The notes: generated by a model from the sequence alone, not told the origin. Positions 1 to 9,124 are shown, numbered from the stretch's first letter. The stretch is DNA of 64,000 nucleotides from Desulfobacteraceae bacterium (GCA_016743945.1 JADGFI010000023.1:24090-88089); one strand, 5' to 3'. Translations and numbers: made by a program.

Positions 1-942
1 GGCAATGACAGCACCATCAAAGCCGGGGTTGAATCCATTGATATTGCAAGGGAGTACAAGGAGACCCATTATATTGGCGCAGGCTATATTTTTCGGACCA
101 TGAACTCCACCATTACCATGAACCTTGCCGCTTACTTTGGCACCCGGGGAGCCAACTGGACCATGAGTGCTGCCTGCGCCAGCGGTGCCCATGTGATCGG
201 TCAGGCCCTGATGCTGATAAGAAGCGGGATGCAAGATATTATCATTGCCGGCGGTGCCCAGGAAACCAATTGGATGGCCATGGCAAGCTTTGACGCCCTG
301 AATGCATTTTCCTCCTTTGTGGATACCCCCACGGCTGCCTCCAGGCCCTTTGACAGAAACCGGAACGGATTGGTCCCCGGGGGGGGGGGAGCCTCCATCA
401 TCATTGAAGAGTTGGACCATGCCCTGGCCCGGGGAGCAACCATCTACGGAATTGTTGAGGGCTATGGATTTTCCTCGGGCATTGGGAAAACCCTGTCAGA
501 ACCCTCGGCCAAAGGCTCTGTCAACGCCATGAAAAATGCCCTCAAAGATGCCGGCATAGCGCCTGACAAAATTGACTATATCAATGCCCATGCCACCTCC
601 ACTGTGACCGGGGACCTGGCAGAGGCCACTGCCATCCACGATGTGTTCGGCCCGAAAACCCCTGTTTCCTCCACCAAATCCATGACCGGCCATGAATGCT
701 GGATGTCGGGAATCAGTGAGGTCATCTATACCCTTCTCATGGCCAAAAACAATTTTATTGCCCCCAACATCAATTTTACAGGGCTAAGTTACGGGTGTCC
801 CCCCATCCACGTGGTTCCCCGGACAAGACCGGCTAAAATCCGCCGGGCCCTGTCAAACTCCTTTGGTTTTGGCGGCACCAATGCAGCCATTGCATTAAAA
901 ATTAACCCAGACAATAAATCAGATAATAAATCGGATACCTAA
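1..942 (+). CDS. Beta-ketoacyl-ACP synthase, KAS I (FabB-like), 5' end outside window
   Basis: The reading frame is open from the first base, so the N-terminal part (roughly 100-130 residues) lies outside the window. The enzyme condenses malonyl-ACP with an acyl chain. The nucleophile Cys sits in SAACASG (codon 175-177), and the two catalytic His are in NAHATST and MTGHECWMSG; the C-terminal SNSFGFGGTNA is typical of the family. The segment after the second His reads GHECWMSG rather than the common GHSLGAAG, which marks a divergent subfamily. The last codons repeat a DNKSDNKSD tail. It is the first visible gene of a co-directional operon with acyltransferase, thioesterase and further ketosynthase genes. 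An 11-G run lies inside the coding region. Family is certain; the product made is unknown. Confidence 0.93.
   Translation, partial: GNDSTIKAGVESIDIAREYKETHYIGAGYIFRTMNSTITMNLAAYFGTRGANWTMSAACASGAHVIGQALMLIRSGMQDIIIAGGAQETNWMAMASFDALNAFSSFVDTPTAASRPFDRNRNGLVPGGGGASIIIEELDHALARGATIYGIVEGYGFSSGIGKTLSEPSAKGSVNAMKNALKDAGIAPDKIDYINAHATSTVTGDLAEATAIHDVFGPKTPVSSTKSMTGHECWMSGISEVIYTLLMAKNNFIAPNINFTGLSYGCPPIHVVPRTRPAKIRRALSNSFGFGGTNAAIALKINPDNKSDNKSDT
379..389 (+). repeat. 11-nt poly-G tract inside ketosynthase gene
   Basis: Eleven consecutive G residues encode the Gly run in VPGGGGAS. Length change by one base would shift the frame. Other G runs in the window are about 8 long, so this is the longest. 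Confidence 0.9.
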
Positions 943-947
943 TTTAC

Positions 948-1742
948 ATGGTTTTATATAATTTTTATACCCATACTCTGCAAAACAGACTGGCAACAGC
1001 TCTTTTCATTTTTATAATGAATTTGATCCTCCTGCCCCTGATTTTGCTCTGGACGATACTGGGAATCAGCCTGTTTCCCTTTGCTTTCCTGTTCATGAAA
1101 TTTATCCGGGGCTGGTCCACCCAATATCTGACCCGCAAATGTATCTGGATTTACGGCAGGGTCTGGCAGTTTCTGACCGGGTTCTTTGTCATCTTTGATC
1201 CCCCCCAATTTAATCTTGCCTCCTTTCCCGAATCCGGAATCATTGTGGTAAACCATCGTTCTTTTTTTGACACCTATTGCATGAATATGCTGCCGGTCAG
1301 CGATGTCTGCTTTGCGGTTCGGGACTGGCCCTTTAAAATCCCCATTTACAACTGGTTCATGAATCTTTGCGGTTATATGAACATTGAAAAATTTTCCTGG
1401 GAAAAATCTGTAACCACTTCAAGGGCCACCCTTGAAAATAAGGGGTTTGTCCTTTTTTTCCCCGAAGGTCACAGAAGCACCACAAGGAAGATGACCCATT
1501 TTTATTCCGGCGCCTTTAAACTGGCAGTTCAGACCAATACCCCGGTGATACCAGTCTGCCTGACAGGCACCCAGGACCTGCTGCCCAAGGCAAAATTTTA
1601 CCTGACCCCGGCAAGGATAAAAATGAAAGTTTTGGATCCTGTTTTTCCGGATCAATTCCAGGGAGAGATGAAACACCAGCGCCTGAAGAAAAGAGTCAAA
1701 CAGCAGATGGATGCACACCTAACCCAGATGGAGGGCTTGTAA
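948..1742 (+). CDS. PlsC-family 1-acyl-glycerol-3-phosphate acyltransferase-like protein
   Basis: Transfers an acyl chain from ACP or CoA to a hydroxyl acceptor at the membrane. The HX4D motif is NHRSFFD and the second signature is FPEGHRS, both in family spacing. About 264 residues, with one or two hydrophobic N-terminal segments (about residues 17-50) that anchor it. The ATG at 948 follows the previous stop by 5 bases and has a weak ribosome site; the ATG at 1017 is a possible alternative. It sits between a ketosynthase and a thioesterase, so its acyl donor is probably the product of this operon rather than ordinary membrane fatty acid; that is inference. Confidence 0.88.
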   Translation: MVLYNFYTHTLQNRLATALFIFIMNLILLPLILLWTILGISLFPFAFLFMKFIRGWSTQYLTRKCIWIYGRVWQFLTGFFVIFDPPQFNLASFPESGIIVVNHRSFFDTYCMNMLPVSDVCFAVRDWPFKIPIYNWFMNLCGYMNIEKFSWEKSVTTSRATLENKGFVLFFPEGHRSTTRKMTHFYSGAFKLAVQTNTPVIPVCLTGTQDLLPKAKFYLTPARIKMKVLDPVFPDQFQGEMKHQRLKKRVKQQMDAHLTQMEGL

Positions 1743-1750
1743 AAAATCCC

Positions 1751-2212
1751 ATGAAAAAACCCTATTTTAAACAAAATTCCACGGATCCTGCCCCCTTAAC
1801 GGGAAGTGTTAAGCGATGCATCCGGTTTGAAGAGGTGGATATGCTCACCATTGCCTGGCACGGGCATTATACCAGCTTTTTTGAAGATGCAAGGGTTCAC
1901 CTGGGGCAACGCTATGGCCTTGGGTATATGGATCTATTCGGCCAGGGTATTCTTGCCCCCATCAAAACAGCCCATGTGGATTTTATAAGACCTTTAAAAT
2001 TTATGGATGAGATCACCATACAAGGCATTCTCCATTATTCTGAAGCCTCCAGAATCAACAGCGAATATATCATCAAAAACCCCCAAGGAAAAATTGCGGC
2101 AACTGGCTATACCGTGCAAATGATGCTCAATACAGACTATGAACTCCATTTAACCCAGCCCGAGTTTTACAAACGCTTTTGTGACCAGTGGAAGGCAGGC
2201 GAAATCAAATGA
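1751..2212 (+). CDS. Hot-dog fold (4HBT/YbgC-type) acyl thioesterase
   Basis: 153 residues, the usual size of a single hot-dog domain. Residues 27-46 carry the YbgC-like signature: an acidic residue (EEVDM), then AWHGHYTSFFEDAR, followed by the long helix and a sheet containing VDFIRPLKFMDE. Likely hydrolyses acyl-ACP or acyl-CoA made by the neighbouring ketosynthases. Its stop overlaps the next ATG in an ATGA, so the two are translationally coupled. Substrate cannot be read from the sequence. Confidence 0.85.
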   Translation: MKKPYFKQNSTDPAPLTGSVKRCIRFEEVDMLTIAWHGHYTSFFEDARVHLGQRYGLGYMDLFGQGILAPIKTAHVDFIRPLKFMDEITIQGILHYSEASRINSEYIIKNPQGKIAATGYTVQMMLNTDYELHLTQPEFYKRFCDQWKAGEIK

Positions 2213-3402
2213 CCCAGGTGTATATTGCCGCAGCTGCGACCATCACAGCTCTGGGAGATGATCTTGACACCCTCTACCAAGAACTGGTCCGGGGAAAATC
2301 CGGCCTCACCCGTATGACGGCGCCTATGCTGCCGGGTCACCCTGAATCGGGCATCCCCCGGTTTGACACAAGTGTCTACACAAGCCCCTGGGCCGGTCTG
2401 ATCCCCAATTTACTCCCAAAAGAGCTGTCCGTGGAGAATCCGATTCCCTTGATATTTTCCCTGGCAGACCGACTTCTCGACAAGCTGGGCCCCATTGATC
2501 CTTCCACCTGCCTGATTACAGCTTCCACAAAGGCAGGGATTGACCTTTTACCAGGGGCTCCCAAAAACACGGCCCGTCTGCCCCAAGGCCTTCTGGTTTC
2601 AAGCCTTCCCGGGTATATCTCCCGGAAGCTTGGCCTTGCCCGGCCCGGGTTCAACATCAGCGCCGCCTGCGCATCCTCGACCATTGCCCTGGCAAAAGGG
2701 GCTGCCATGATCAAAAGTGGAAGGGAAACAACCGTACTTGTCTGCGCCATGGATGTGGTAAGCGAATTTATTTTTTCCGGATTCTCCGCCCTGGGGGCCA
2801 TGTCCCCGGATCCTGCTGCCCCCTTTGACAAGAACCGGAAAGGGCTGACCCTGGGTGAAGGGGCAGCCGGGATACTGCTCATGAACAAAGAAAAGTTGAA
2901 CACTGCCAAAAAGGCAGGAAAAAGAACAGGACTGGCCCGAATATCCGGCTGGGGAGTAGCCAACGACGCCAGCCACCTGACCGCACCCGCCAGGGATGGC
3001 CTTGGCCTGAAACTGGCCATTAAGGCTGCCTGCCAAAAAGCCGATATTTCATTTTCAGATATCCAGGCCGTCAATACCCATGGCACTGGCACCCGGCATA
3101 ACGATGAAATGGAACTGACGGTTCTAAACGCTCTATTTAACCCAACCATCATGGCCAATTCCATAAAGGGTGCCATTGGTCACACCCTGGGAGCGGGGGG
3201 GGCCATTGAAGCCGCCCTTTGCATAAAATTACTTGAAAACAGGATCCTGCCCGGAACCCCGGGCTTTATGGAACCGGCACCAGGGGCCCAAAACTTTATC
3301 AGTCCCCAGGCCCGGCCCTTTGGAAAAGGACCGGTCCTGACCATGAACTCGGGATTTGGCGGTATCAATGCCGCCCTGATTCTCCAGGAGGCTGATCTAT
3401 GA
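2209..3402 (+). CDS. Beta-ketoacyl-ACP synthase, KAS II (FabF-like)
   Basis: Complete ketosynthase of about 397 residues. Nucleophile Cys in SAACASS, catalytic His in NTHGTGT and AIGHTLGAGG, terminal NSGFGGINA. I chose the ATG at 2209, which overlaps the thioesterase stop (ATGA) and has an AGG ribosome site, over a GTG 21 bases upstream. The stop again overlaps the ATG of the following cysteine-less partner, the arrangement typical of ketosynthase/chain-length-factor pairs. An 8-G run lies in the GHTLGAGG region. Confidence 0.92.
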   Translation: MTQVYIAAAATITALGDDLDTLYQELVRGKSGLTRMTAPMLPGHPESGIPRFDTSVYTSPWAGLIPNLLPKELSVENPIPLIFSLADRLLDKLGPIDPSTCLITASTKAGIDLLPGAPKNTARLPQGLLVSSLPGYISRKLGLARPGFNISAACASSTIALAKGAAMIKSGRETTVLVCAMDVVSEFIFSGFSALGAMSPDPAAPFDKNRKGLTLGEGAAGILLMNKEKLNTAKKAGKRTGLARISGWGVANDASHLTAPARDGLGLKLAIKAACQKADISFSDIQAVNTHGTGTRHNDEMELTVLNALFNPTIMANSIKGAIGHTLGAGGAIEAALCIKLLENRILPGTPGFMEPAPGAQNFISPQARPFGKGPVLTMNSGFGGINAALILQEADL

Positions 3403-4121
3403 AGCAAACAGCAAATCATCCAGCAAATCAAACGATTATAAGCGGGATGGGATGGGTGTCTGAATCCTCCCGGGGGTATCTTGGAAATATTTGTTATTCA
3501 AAAAATCCCCAGGGGTTGCCAAAAATATCGGGGAAAGAAATATTGGACCGGCCCCATAAAGCCTTTGGCCGGATGGATCTTTTTTCCAAGTTAGGGTTTG
3601 CCGCCATTACCTTTGCCCTGGCCGATGCCCGAATCGCTATATCAGAACCCAAAAAAAATATTGCCATAATCGCATCTTCGGTCACCGGCTGCCTGGAAAC
3701 AGATATCCATTACCAGGCCACCCTTTCCCGGAAAAAAGGAATCTTACCCAGTCCAACACTCTTTGCCTATACACTGCCCTCCTGTTTTCTGGGCGAAGCA
3801 TCCATCTATCACGGTCTGACCGGAGAAAGCTTCATGATTGAAGAAAAAATACCCAATGGACTCCAGGGATTGTCCCTGGGGCTGGATCTTCTGGAAGACG
3901 GGGGGTGCGATGCCCTTATCTGTGGTCAGTGCAATTCAGGTATTGACGCCACTTCCCCGGAACCCGGAGCACTTTTCTTTGTCTTTGAAAAACAAGGATC
4001 TAAATCCGGCCACGGTACTATCACTGAAAACAAAGCCCAGAACATTTTTTCCCACGGGAATAAAACAATAAACAGCCTGACAGATCTTGGTAAAAACATA
4101 TTGGCCCAAAAAACAAATTAA
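3399..4121 (+). CDS. Ketosynthase-like partner lacking the catalytic Cys (chain-length-factor-like)
   Basis: 240 residues, matching the N-terminal half of the ketosynthase fold. It aligns along GLTGESFMIEEK to the usual GLRGPSISIATACTSG stretch, but the nucleophile Cys is replaced (aligned residue Ile), and the C-terminal half with both catalytic His is absent. Such short N-terminal-type ketosynthase proteins occur in type II systems, for example aryl polyene clusters, as chain-length-factor-like partners. It overlaps the KAS II gene by ATGA, which supports a heterodimer. The last 40 residues are low in conservation. It could instead be a decayed ketosynthase, but the intact coupling argues against that. 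Confidence 0.75.
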   Translation: MKQTANHPANQTIISGMGWVSESSRGYLGNICYSKNPQGLPKISGKEILDRPHKAFGRMDLFSKLGFAAITFALADARIAISEPKKNIAIIASSVTGCLETDIHYQATLSRKKGILPSPTLFAYTLPSCFLGEASIYHGLTGESFMIEEKIPNGLQGLSLGLDLLEDGGCDALICGQCNSGIDATSPEPGALFFVFEKQGSKSGHGTITENKAQNIFSHGNKTINSLTDLGKNILAQKTN

Positions 4122-4157
4122 AACAGCAACACAGAAATACGCACAAGGAAAACAAAT

Positions 4158-5420
4158 ATGAAACTGCAATTGGTATATCCGTCCTGGCCTAAACTTGAAA
4201 AACAGACTGAATTTCATCTCCCCCCCCATGGGCCGGTTGTTTTTGCAGCCACAGTGCCCGATGATATTGAGCTTACCTTTGTGGATGAAAATGTCCAAAA
4301 ATTTCAACTGGATGAAACTGCAGATATGCTGGGATTGTCCGTGTTGCTCACCTGCCAGCTTCCCCGGGCATTTGAGATTGCCGACCACGCCCGAAAAATG
4401 GGAATCCCCGTGCTGTTTGGCGGCATTGCCACCATGCTCCATTCCCAGGAAGTCATGGAACATGCAGATTCGGTCTTCCTGGGAGAATCGGAAGGCCGTA
4501 TGGAACAGGTATTTGAGGATTTAAGACACAACCGCCTTCAAAAAGTCTATGATTATATGAATAATTTTCCCCCCATCGAAACGGTCAAAACAGCCAGACG
4601 GGATATTTTAAACAGGGATCTTTACAACTACAGGGGCACCCAGATGCTGGACCTTGTCCACGCATCCAGGGGATGTAAATTCAATTGTTTTCCCTGTTGC
4701 AGCGGATTTCTCGGGGGCAGACAGTTTAGACCCCGGCCGGTAAAGCAAGTCATTAAAGAAATGGAAGCCATTCCCAACAACCGGCTTTTCGTTGTGGACA
4801 ACTCCCTTGCCCATGACAAGGAGTGGCTGATCGAACTTTTCACTGCCATGAAGCCCTTGAAGAAAAAATGGGTTTCCCACCCCTTGATGGATGATGACAA
4901 GGTTTTAAAACTGGCCGCCGATGCCGGGTGCTGGTACGTGTACCAAGCAGTATTTGATACCTCAGAGGTCATAAAGAACCGAATTCAGCGCCTCCATGAC
5001 AACGGAATCGGCGTGGAGGGCACCATCCTCCTTGGCACGGATGACCATGATGAAACAGCCATCAGAAAGTTGGTGGAATTTTTGACCCAAATCAAATTGG
5101 ATATGGCTGAATTCACCATTTTAACCCCCTTTCCCAAATCTCCCATCCGGGAAAAATTCAAAAAACAGGCGAGAATCCTCAGCAACAACTGGCTGGACTA
5201 TACCTGCGGCAAGGCCGTGTTTCAACCCAAAAATTTGTCCTGTGAAAAGCTGGAAGAACTTTACAACTGGGCCTGGGACTCATTTTATGGGGACAGCGGC
5301 CTTCAGACCAAAATGGGAGAATTATTTTTCAAGGTCATCAAACGAGAAATCCTGGACGGAACCTATCGGCGATACAACCCCAGGAAAAAAAGATCTTTTA
5401 AGATAAAGGCGGGTCAATGA
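4158..5420 (+). CDS. B12-binding-domain radical SAM protein (first of three)
   Basis: 420 residues. Residues 1-120 form a Rossmann-like cobalamin-binding-type domain (VLFGGIATMLHS and FLGESEG are the usual landmarks), without an obvious DxHxxG cobalamin-His motif. The radical SAM cluster motif is CKFNCFPC at about residue 174, spaced CX3CX2C. Family members catalyse methylations, ring closures or other radical carbon chemistry. The next gene overlaps by ATGA. Start ATG has AAGGAAAAC upstream. Context with ketosynthases suggests the substrate is an acyl chain or a precursor of it; that is inference. Confidence 0.87.
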   Translation: MKLQLVYPSWPKLEKQTEFHLPPHGPVVFAATVPDDIELTFVDENVQKFQLDETADMLGLSVLLTCQLPRAFEIADHARKMGIPVLFGGIATMLHSQEVMEHADSVFLGESEGRMEQVFEDLRHNRLQKVYDYMNNFPPIETVKTARRDILNRDLYNYRGTQMLDLVHASRGCKFNCFPCCSGFLGGRQFRPRPVKQVIKEMEAIPNNRLFVVDNSLAHDKEWLIELFTAMKPLKKKWVSHPLMDDDKVLKLAADAGCWYVYQAVFDTSEVIKNRIQRLHDNGIGVEGTILLGTDDHDETAIRKLVEFLTQIKLDMAEFTILTPFPKSPIREKFKKQARILSNNWLDYTCGKAVFQPKNLSCEKLEELYNWAWDSFYGDSGLQTKMGELFFKVIKREILDGTYRRYNPRKKRSFKIKAGQ

Positions 5421-6802
5421 GCAAAATATTATTAATATCGGCCAACACCTGTACCAGCCCCATTCCGGTTTATCCCCTGGGCATGGCCCTTATTGCGTCT
5501 GCCCTGAAGGATCGGGGCCATAAAACAAGTCAATTTGACCTGCTTTGTAACAAGGAAACCAACACGGAAAAAGATGCCCTTTGCCGTGTACTCAAAGGAT
5601 TTAGGCCTGATTTTGTGGGGATCTCTGTGCGCAATATTGACAATGTGGATTCCTTGGCCACCAAGGAAAATTGGTATCTTGCAGGCTTGAAGGATCTGGT
5701 TTCACAAATCAAGGCGGTCTGCCAGGCACCGGTGATTATCGGGGGCCCTGCTTTTTCCATCATGCCTGAAAACATACTTGAATTATCCGAGGCAGATTAT
5801 GGGGTGGTGGGAGAAGGTGAAATAACCTTTAACCGTCTCATTGACGACCTTATCAAACAAAAGAATCCCCCCAGGATTATCCGTCCGGACAAGAGCCCAA
5901 TGGAAGCACAAGATTTTTACTCCCCCCTCTATGACAAATCGCTTTTGGACTATTATGTGGACAAAAGCGGTATGATCAACTACCAGACCAAAAGGGGATG
6001 CCCCTACGGGTGCAACTATTGTTCATACCCGTTGATCGAAGGCAAACGTTTCAGGAAACAGGACCCTGAGTTTGTGGTGGAGAATTTGATCCGCCTGAAA
6101 AAACAATTCAATGTAGACACATTATTTTTCACGGATTCAATATTTAACGACCCCCAGGGGGATTATCTGAAAATTGCCGAACTCATGGTCCAAAAAAACT
6201 GCGCCATGAAGTGGGCTGCCTATTTCAGGCCACAAAAAACCCAAAAATCGGAATTGGAACTATTAAAGGCCTCGGGGCTCTATGCCATGGAAGTGGGGTC
6301 GGATGCTGCCTGTGACACCACCTTAAAAGGGATTAACAAAAATTTTACCTTTGAAGATATTTTGGCTTTTAACCAGGCCTGTTCCAAGGCGGCCATTCCC
6401 TGTGCCCATTTTTTCATGTTTGGCGGTCCCGGAGAAACCCCTGAAACCGTCACCCAAAGCCTGAAAAACATTGAACAGCTCGAAAAAAGTGTGGTCTTTA
6501 TCTTTTCCGGGATACGGATCCTTCCCAACACAGGGATTGCCGACATTGCAAAAGCCCAGGGCGTTTTGGGCAAAAACGACACTCTGTTAACCCCCCGATA
6601 TTATGTGTCTCCTCTGGTTGACAAGGAAAAGATGAACGCCGCCATTGAAAAGGCCTTTCACAAACAAAAGGGCCGGTTTTTTCCGCCGGAAAACGGAGAA
6701 ATGCGAATGAAGGCATTGCAGGCTTTCGGTTTTAAGGGGTTGCTATGGGATATGATTCTTAATACCAGCCCCAAACGCAAAAGAAAAAGAAGGGTATCAT
6801 GA
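5417..6802 (+). CDS. B12-binding-domain radical SAM protein (second of three)
   Basis: 461 residues. N-terminal cobalamin-binding-like domain with PVIIGGPAFSIMPE and VVGEGE. Radical SAM motif CPYGCNYC at about residue 198, followed by a TIM-barrel with FFTDSIFN and MEVGSDAACD, and a late FGGPGETPE turn typical of this class. The C-terminus is strongly basic (PKRKRKRR). Overlaps both neighbours by four bases, so the three radical SAM proteins should be made in similar amounts. It is clearly different in sequence from the genes on each side, so this is not a recent tandem duplication. Confidence 0.88.
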   Translation: MSKILLISANTCTSPIPVYPLGMALIASALKDRGHKTSQFDLLCNKETNTEKDALCRVLKGFRPDFVGISVRNIDNVDSLATKENWYLAGLKDLVSQIKAVCQAPVIIGGPAFSIMPENILELSEADYGVVGEGEITFNRLIDDLIKQKNPPRIIRPDKSPMEAQDFYSPLYDKSLLDYYVDKSGMINYQTKRGCPYGCNYCSYPLIEGKRFRKQDPEFVVENLIRLKKQFNVDTLFFTDSIFNDPQGDYLKIAELMVQKNCAMKWAAYFRPQKTQKSELELLKASGLYAMEVGSDAACDTTLKGINKNFTFEDILAFNQACSKAAIPCAHFFMFGGPGETPETVTQSLKNIEQLEKSVVFIFSGIRILPNTGIADIAKAQGVLGKNDTLLTPRYYVSPLVDKEKMNAAIEKAFHKQKGRFFPPENGEMRMKALQAFGFKGLLWDMILNTSPKRKRKRRVS

Positions 6803-8247
6803 ATTTTCCTAAGATCCTGCTGGTTCATCCCCTGGGCTATAGTGCGGCCAGGGCCAAAACAGATGTGTCCCGGATGGCCAATATCATGCCCCCCTTAGGG
6901 CTTGCAAGTATTGCCGCCTTTCTGGATCAATCCGCTATTTCCAACCACATCATTGACTGCTATGCCCACCCGGACTCCGATGATCTGATCCTAACCTATT
7001 TAAAAAAAGAAAAACCGGAATTCATCGGATTTTCCTGCACCACCTCCAGTTTTTTTGACGGGATCCGCATCGCAGCACTTGCCAAAGAACAGGTCCCCGG
7101 CATCAAGGTTGTATTTGGCGGTGTCCATGTTTCAGCACTCAGAGAACGCCTGATCCGGCAATATTTGTCCATTGATTATCTCGTGGTGGGGGAGGGGGAA
7201 CAGACCTTAAAAGAACTGCTCACAACCCCAACGGCCGATCTCAAAACCGTCAAAGGGATTGTTTTCCGAACAGAAAATAACCAGGCCATATTCACAGGAT
7301 TCAGGAAAAAAATGCTGGACCTTGATACCCTGCCCTTTCCTGCCTATGAAAAATTATCCGGATACCCCCATGTTTATAAATTGCCGATTTTTAATTATCC
7401 CAAAGTCCCCAATGCCAGTTGCATCTCCAGCAGGGGCTGTCCCTATTCCTGCTCCTATTGTGACAGGTCTGTGTTCCAAAAAAGCTTTCGATTTAATTCT
7501 GCAGCCTATTTGTACGCCCACCTAAAACACCTGAAAGAGCAGTTCAATATCCGGCATATTAACTTTTATGATGACCAGTTCACCTTTAACCGTGCCCGGG
7601 TAATCGCCTTTGCAAAGCTCATAATTGAAAACGATTTAAAGATCACCTTTAATTGTGCAGCCCGGGCAGAGCACCTTGATTTTGAGCTGTTACAGCTCAT
7701 GAAAAAAGCTGGCTGCTGGATGATCAGCCTGGGAATTGAAACCGGTGATGAAGATCTTTTGGCACAGCACCGCCAGAATCCGGACCTGGAAATGATGAGG
7801 GACAAGATTCTTCTGATTAAAAAGGCGGGTATCCGGGTAAAAGGCCTTTTGATGATGGGACTGCCCGGGGAAACAGAAGCCAGCATCCAAAAAAGCCGGA
7901 AATATGTGTACTCACTTCCTCTGGATGATTTCAATCTGGCCAAGTTCACCCCCTTTCCCGGCTCTCCCATCCACAAAGAAATCACGGCAAAGGAAAGTGA
8001 CCTGGGTGAGTTTGATGAAAATTGGGAAAAAATGGATTGCATGCAATTTCTCTTTATACCAAAGGGAATCACAAAAGAGCGGATGGAAGTTCTCTTTATT
8101 GATTTTTATAAATCCCATTTCCAACGAATCCCGGTATTGGCAGGGTATGTTGCCATGCTATGGAAGTCACCTGATTCCTGGAAAAGATTTTTAAAAGATT
8201 TGACCGGATTCCTCAGGTTTGCCAAGAGTAATAAAAGGATGCAATGA
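6799..8247 (+). CDS. B12-binding-domain radical SAM protein (third of three)
   Basis: 482 residues. The cobalamin-binding-like domain shows FGGVHVSAL and VVGEGEQT; the radical SAM motif is CPYSCSYC at about residue 214; later landmarks are YDDQFTF, SLGIETGDEDLL and MMGLPGETE. Closest in layout to enzymes of the BchE/HpnJ type, but the substrate cannot be named. It is the last gene of the operon and ends 16 bases from the stop of the converging EamA gene. No clear terminator hairpin separates them. Confidence 0.88.
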   Translation: MNFPKILLVHPLGYSAARAKTDVSRMANIMPPLGLASIAAFLDQSAISNHIIDCYAHPDSDDLILTYLKKEKPEFIGFSCTTSSFFDGIRIAALAKEQVPGIKVVFGGVHVSALRERLIRQYLSIDYLVVGEGEQTLKELLTTPTADLKTVKGIVFRTENNQAIFTGFRKKMLDLDTLPFPAYEKLSGYPHVYKLPIFNYPKVPNASCISSRGCPYSCSYCDRSVFQKSFRFNSAAYLYAHLKHLKEQFNIRHINFYDDQFTFNRARVIAFAKLIIENDLKITFNCAARAEHLDFELLQLMKKAGCWMISLGIETGDEDLLAQHRQNPDLEMMRDKILLIKKAGIRVKGLLMMGLPGETEASIQKSRKYVYSLPLDDFNLAKFTPFPGSPIHKEITAKESDLGEFDENWEKMDCMQFLFIPKGITKERMEVLFIDFYKSHFQRIPVLAGYVAMLWKSPDSWKRFLKDLTGFLRFAKSNKRMQ

Positions 8248-8263
8248 AATACCAGGAATGGCC

Positions 8264-9124
8264 TTATCCCTTTGCCTTTCTTGCGGCCAGGTACACATTG
8301 GCGACAAAAATCAAAAAAGCCCCGATCCATCCGGACAGGGACAAGGAAGGATCCATGGCAATGAAGGGGCCTAGCATGGCTGCCAGTAAAATCCGGGTGG
8401 AAGAGATGATCCCCCCTTCAAGGGCGGTGACATACTTGAATCCGACTGTCAAAAGATATTGACCGGCAATGGCAATGGCGGAGCAAAAAAACAGGTAGTA
8501 CAGTTCCTCAACGGTGGGGATGCGCATCTGGTTGTAAGAAAGGAAAAACACAATCACCGTGCCCACACCAAACATGAAAAACAGCGTGGTATGGGTATCA
8601 TGGACCTGGCGTGACAGGTTCAGATACATGATGGCAACCGCCGCACTGACCCCGGAGCCGATGCCCCACAGGCAATTATAGTCAAAGGCCATCTTGTCCG
8701 GGGCCAATATCAGCCAGACCCCGGCAAAGGCGATTAGAACAATAAAAATTGCCACAAGGTCCCGCTGGGCCTTGAAAATCATCCATGAAAAGATGGCAAT
8801 AAACAAGGGATAGGTCATGTTTAAAATATTGGCCTGGGCAACCGAGGTCAATTCAACCCCCTTAAAAAAACAATAGACAGCCAGGCAATTGCCAAGGGCA
8901 CGGCCGATGAGCAGGCGTTTCTTGACAATTTTAATTTTATGTCCCCCAATTCCCATGACCACAAGAACCGTGGCAAGCCCGACACTAAAACGGGCAAAGG
9001 TAAACAGGGAAGAATCAATTTTCAGCCCGGCCATGCTGGACCATTTGATGATAACCGTTGCCAGGTAGAAACAAAATGCTGACCCGAACACTGCCAGGCA
9101 TCCCATGATTGTTTTGGTTTCCAT
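8264..9124 (-). CDS. EamA/DMT-superfamily membrane exporter
   Basis: 286 residues with ten predicted membrane segments in two five-helix repeats, the DMT pattern. Likely exports a small metabolite; families of this kind move amino acids, nucleosides or drugs. A weak ribosome site precedes the ATG. It converges on the radical SAM operon and is divergent from tyrA with about 125 bases between them. A link to aromatic amino acid export is possible from the tyrA neighbourhood but not shown. Confidence 0.83.
   Translation of the reverse strand: METKTIMGCLAVFGSAFCFYLATVIIKWSSMAGLKIDSSLFTFARFSVGLATVLVVMGIGGHKIKIVKKRLLIGRALGNCLAVYCFFKGVELTSVAQANILNMTYPLFIAIFSWMIFKAQRDLVAIFIVLIAFAGVWLILAPDKMAFDYNCLWGIGSGVSAAVAIMYLNLSRQVHDTHTTLFFMFGVGTVIVFFLSYNQMRIPTVEELYYLFFCSAIAIAGQYLLTVGFKYVTALEGGIISSTRILLAAMLGPFIAMDPSLSLSGWIGAFLIFVANVYLAARKAKG

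Noticed and set aside
2376..3176. Long minus-strand open frame (266 codons) within the KAS II gene
   Set aside because: Antisense shadow of a GC-rich gene with complete ketosynthase motifs on the plus strand.
8244..8462. Plus-strand open frame overlapping the end of the EamA gene
   Set aside because: It lies antisense to a clear membrane-protein gene and shows no motif.
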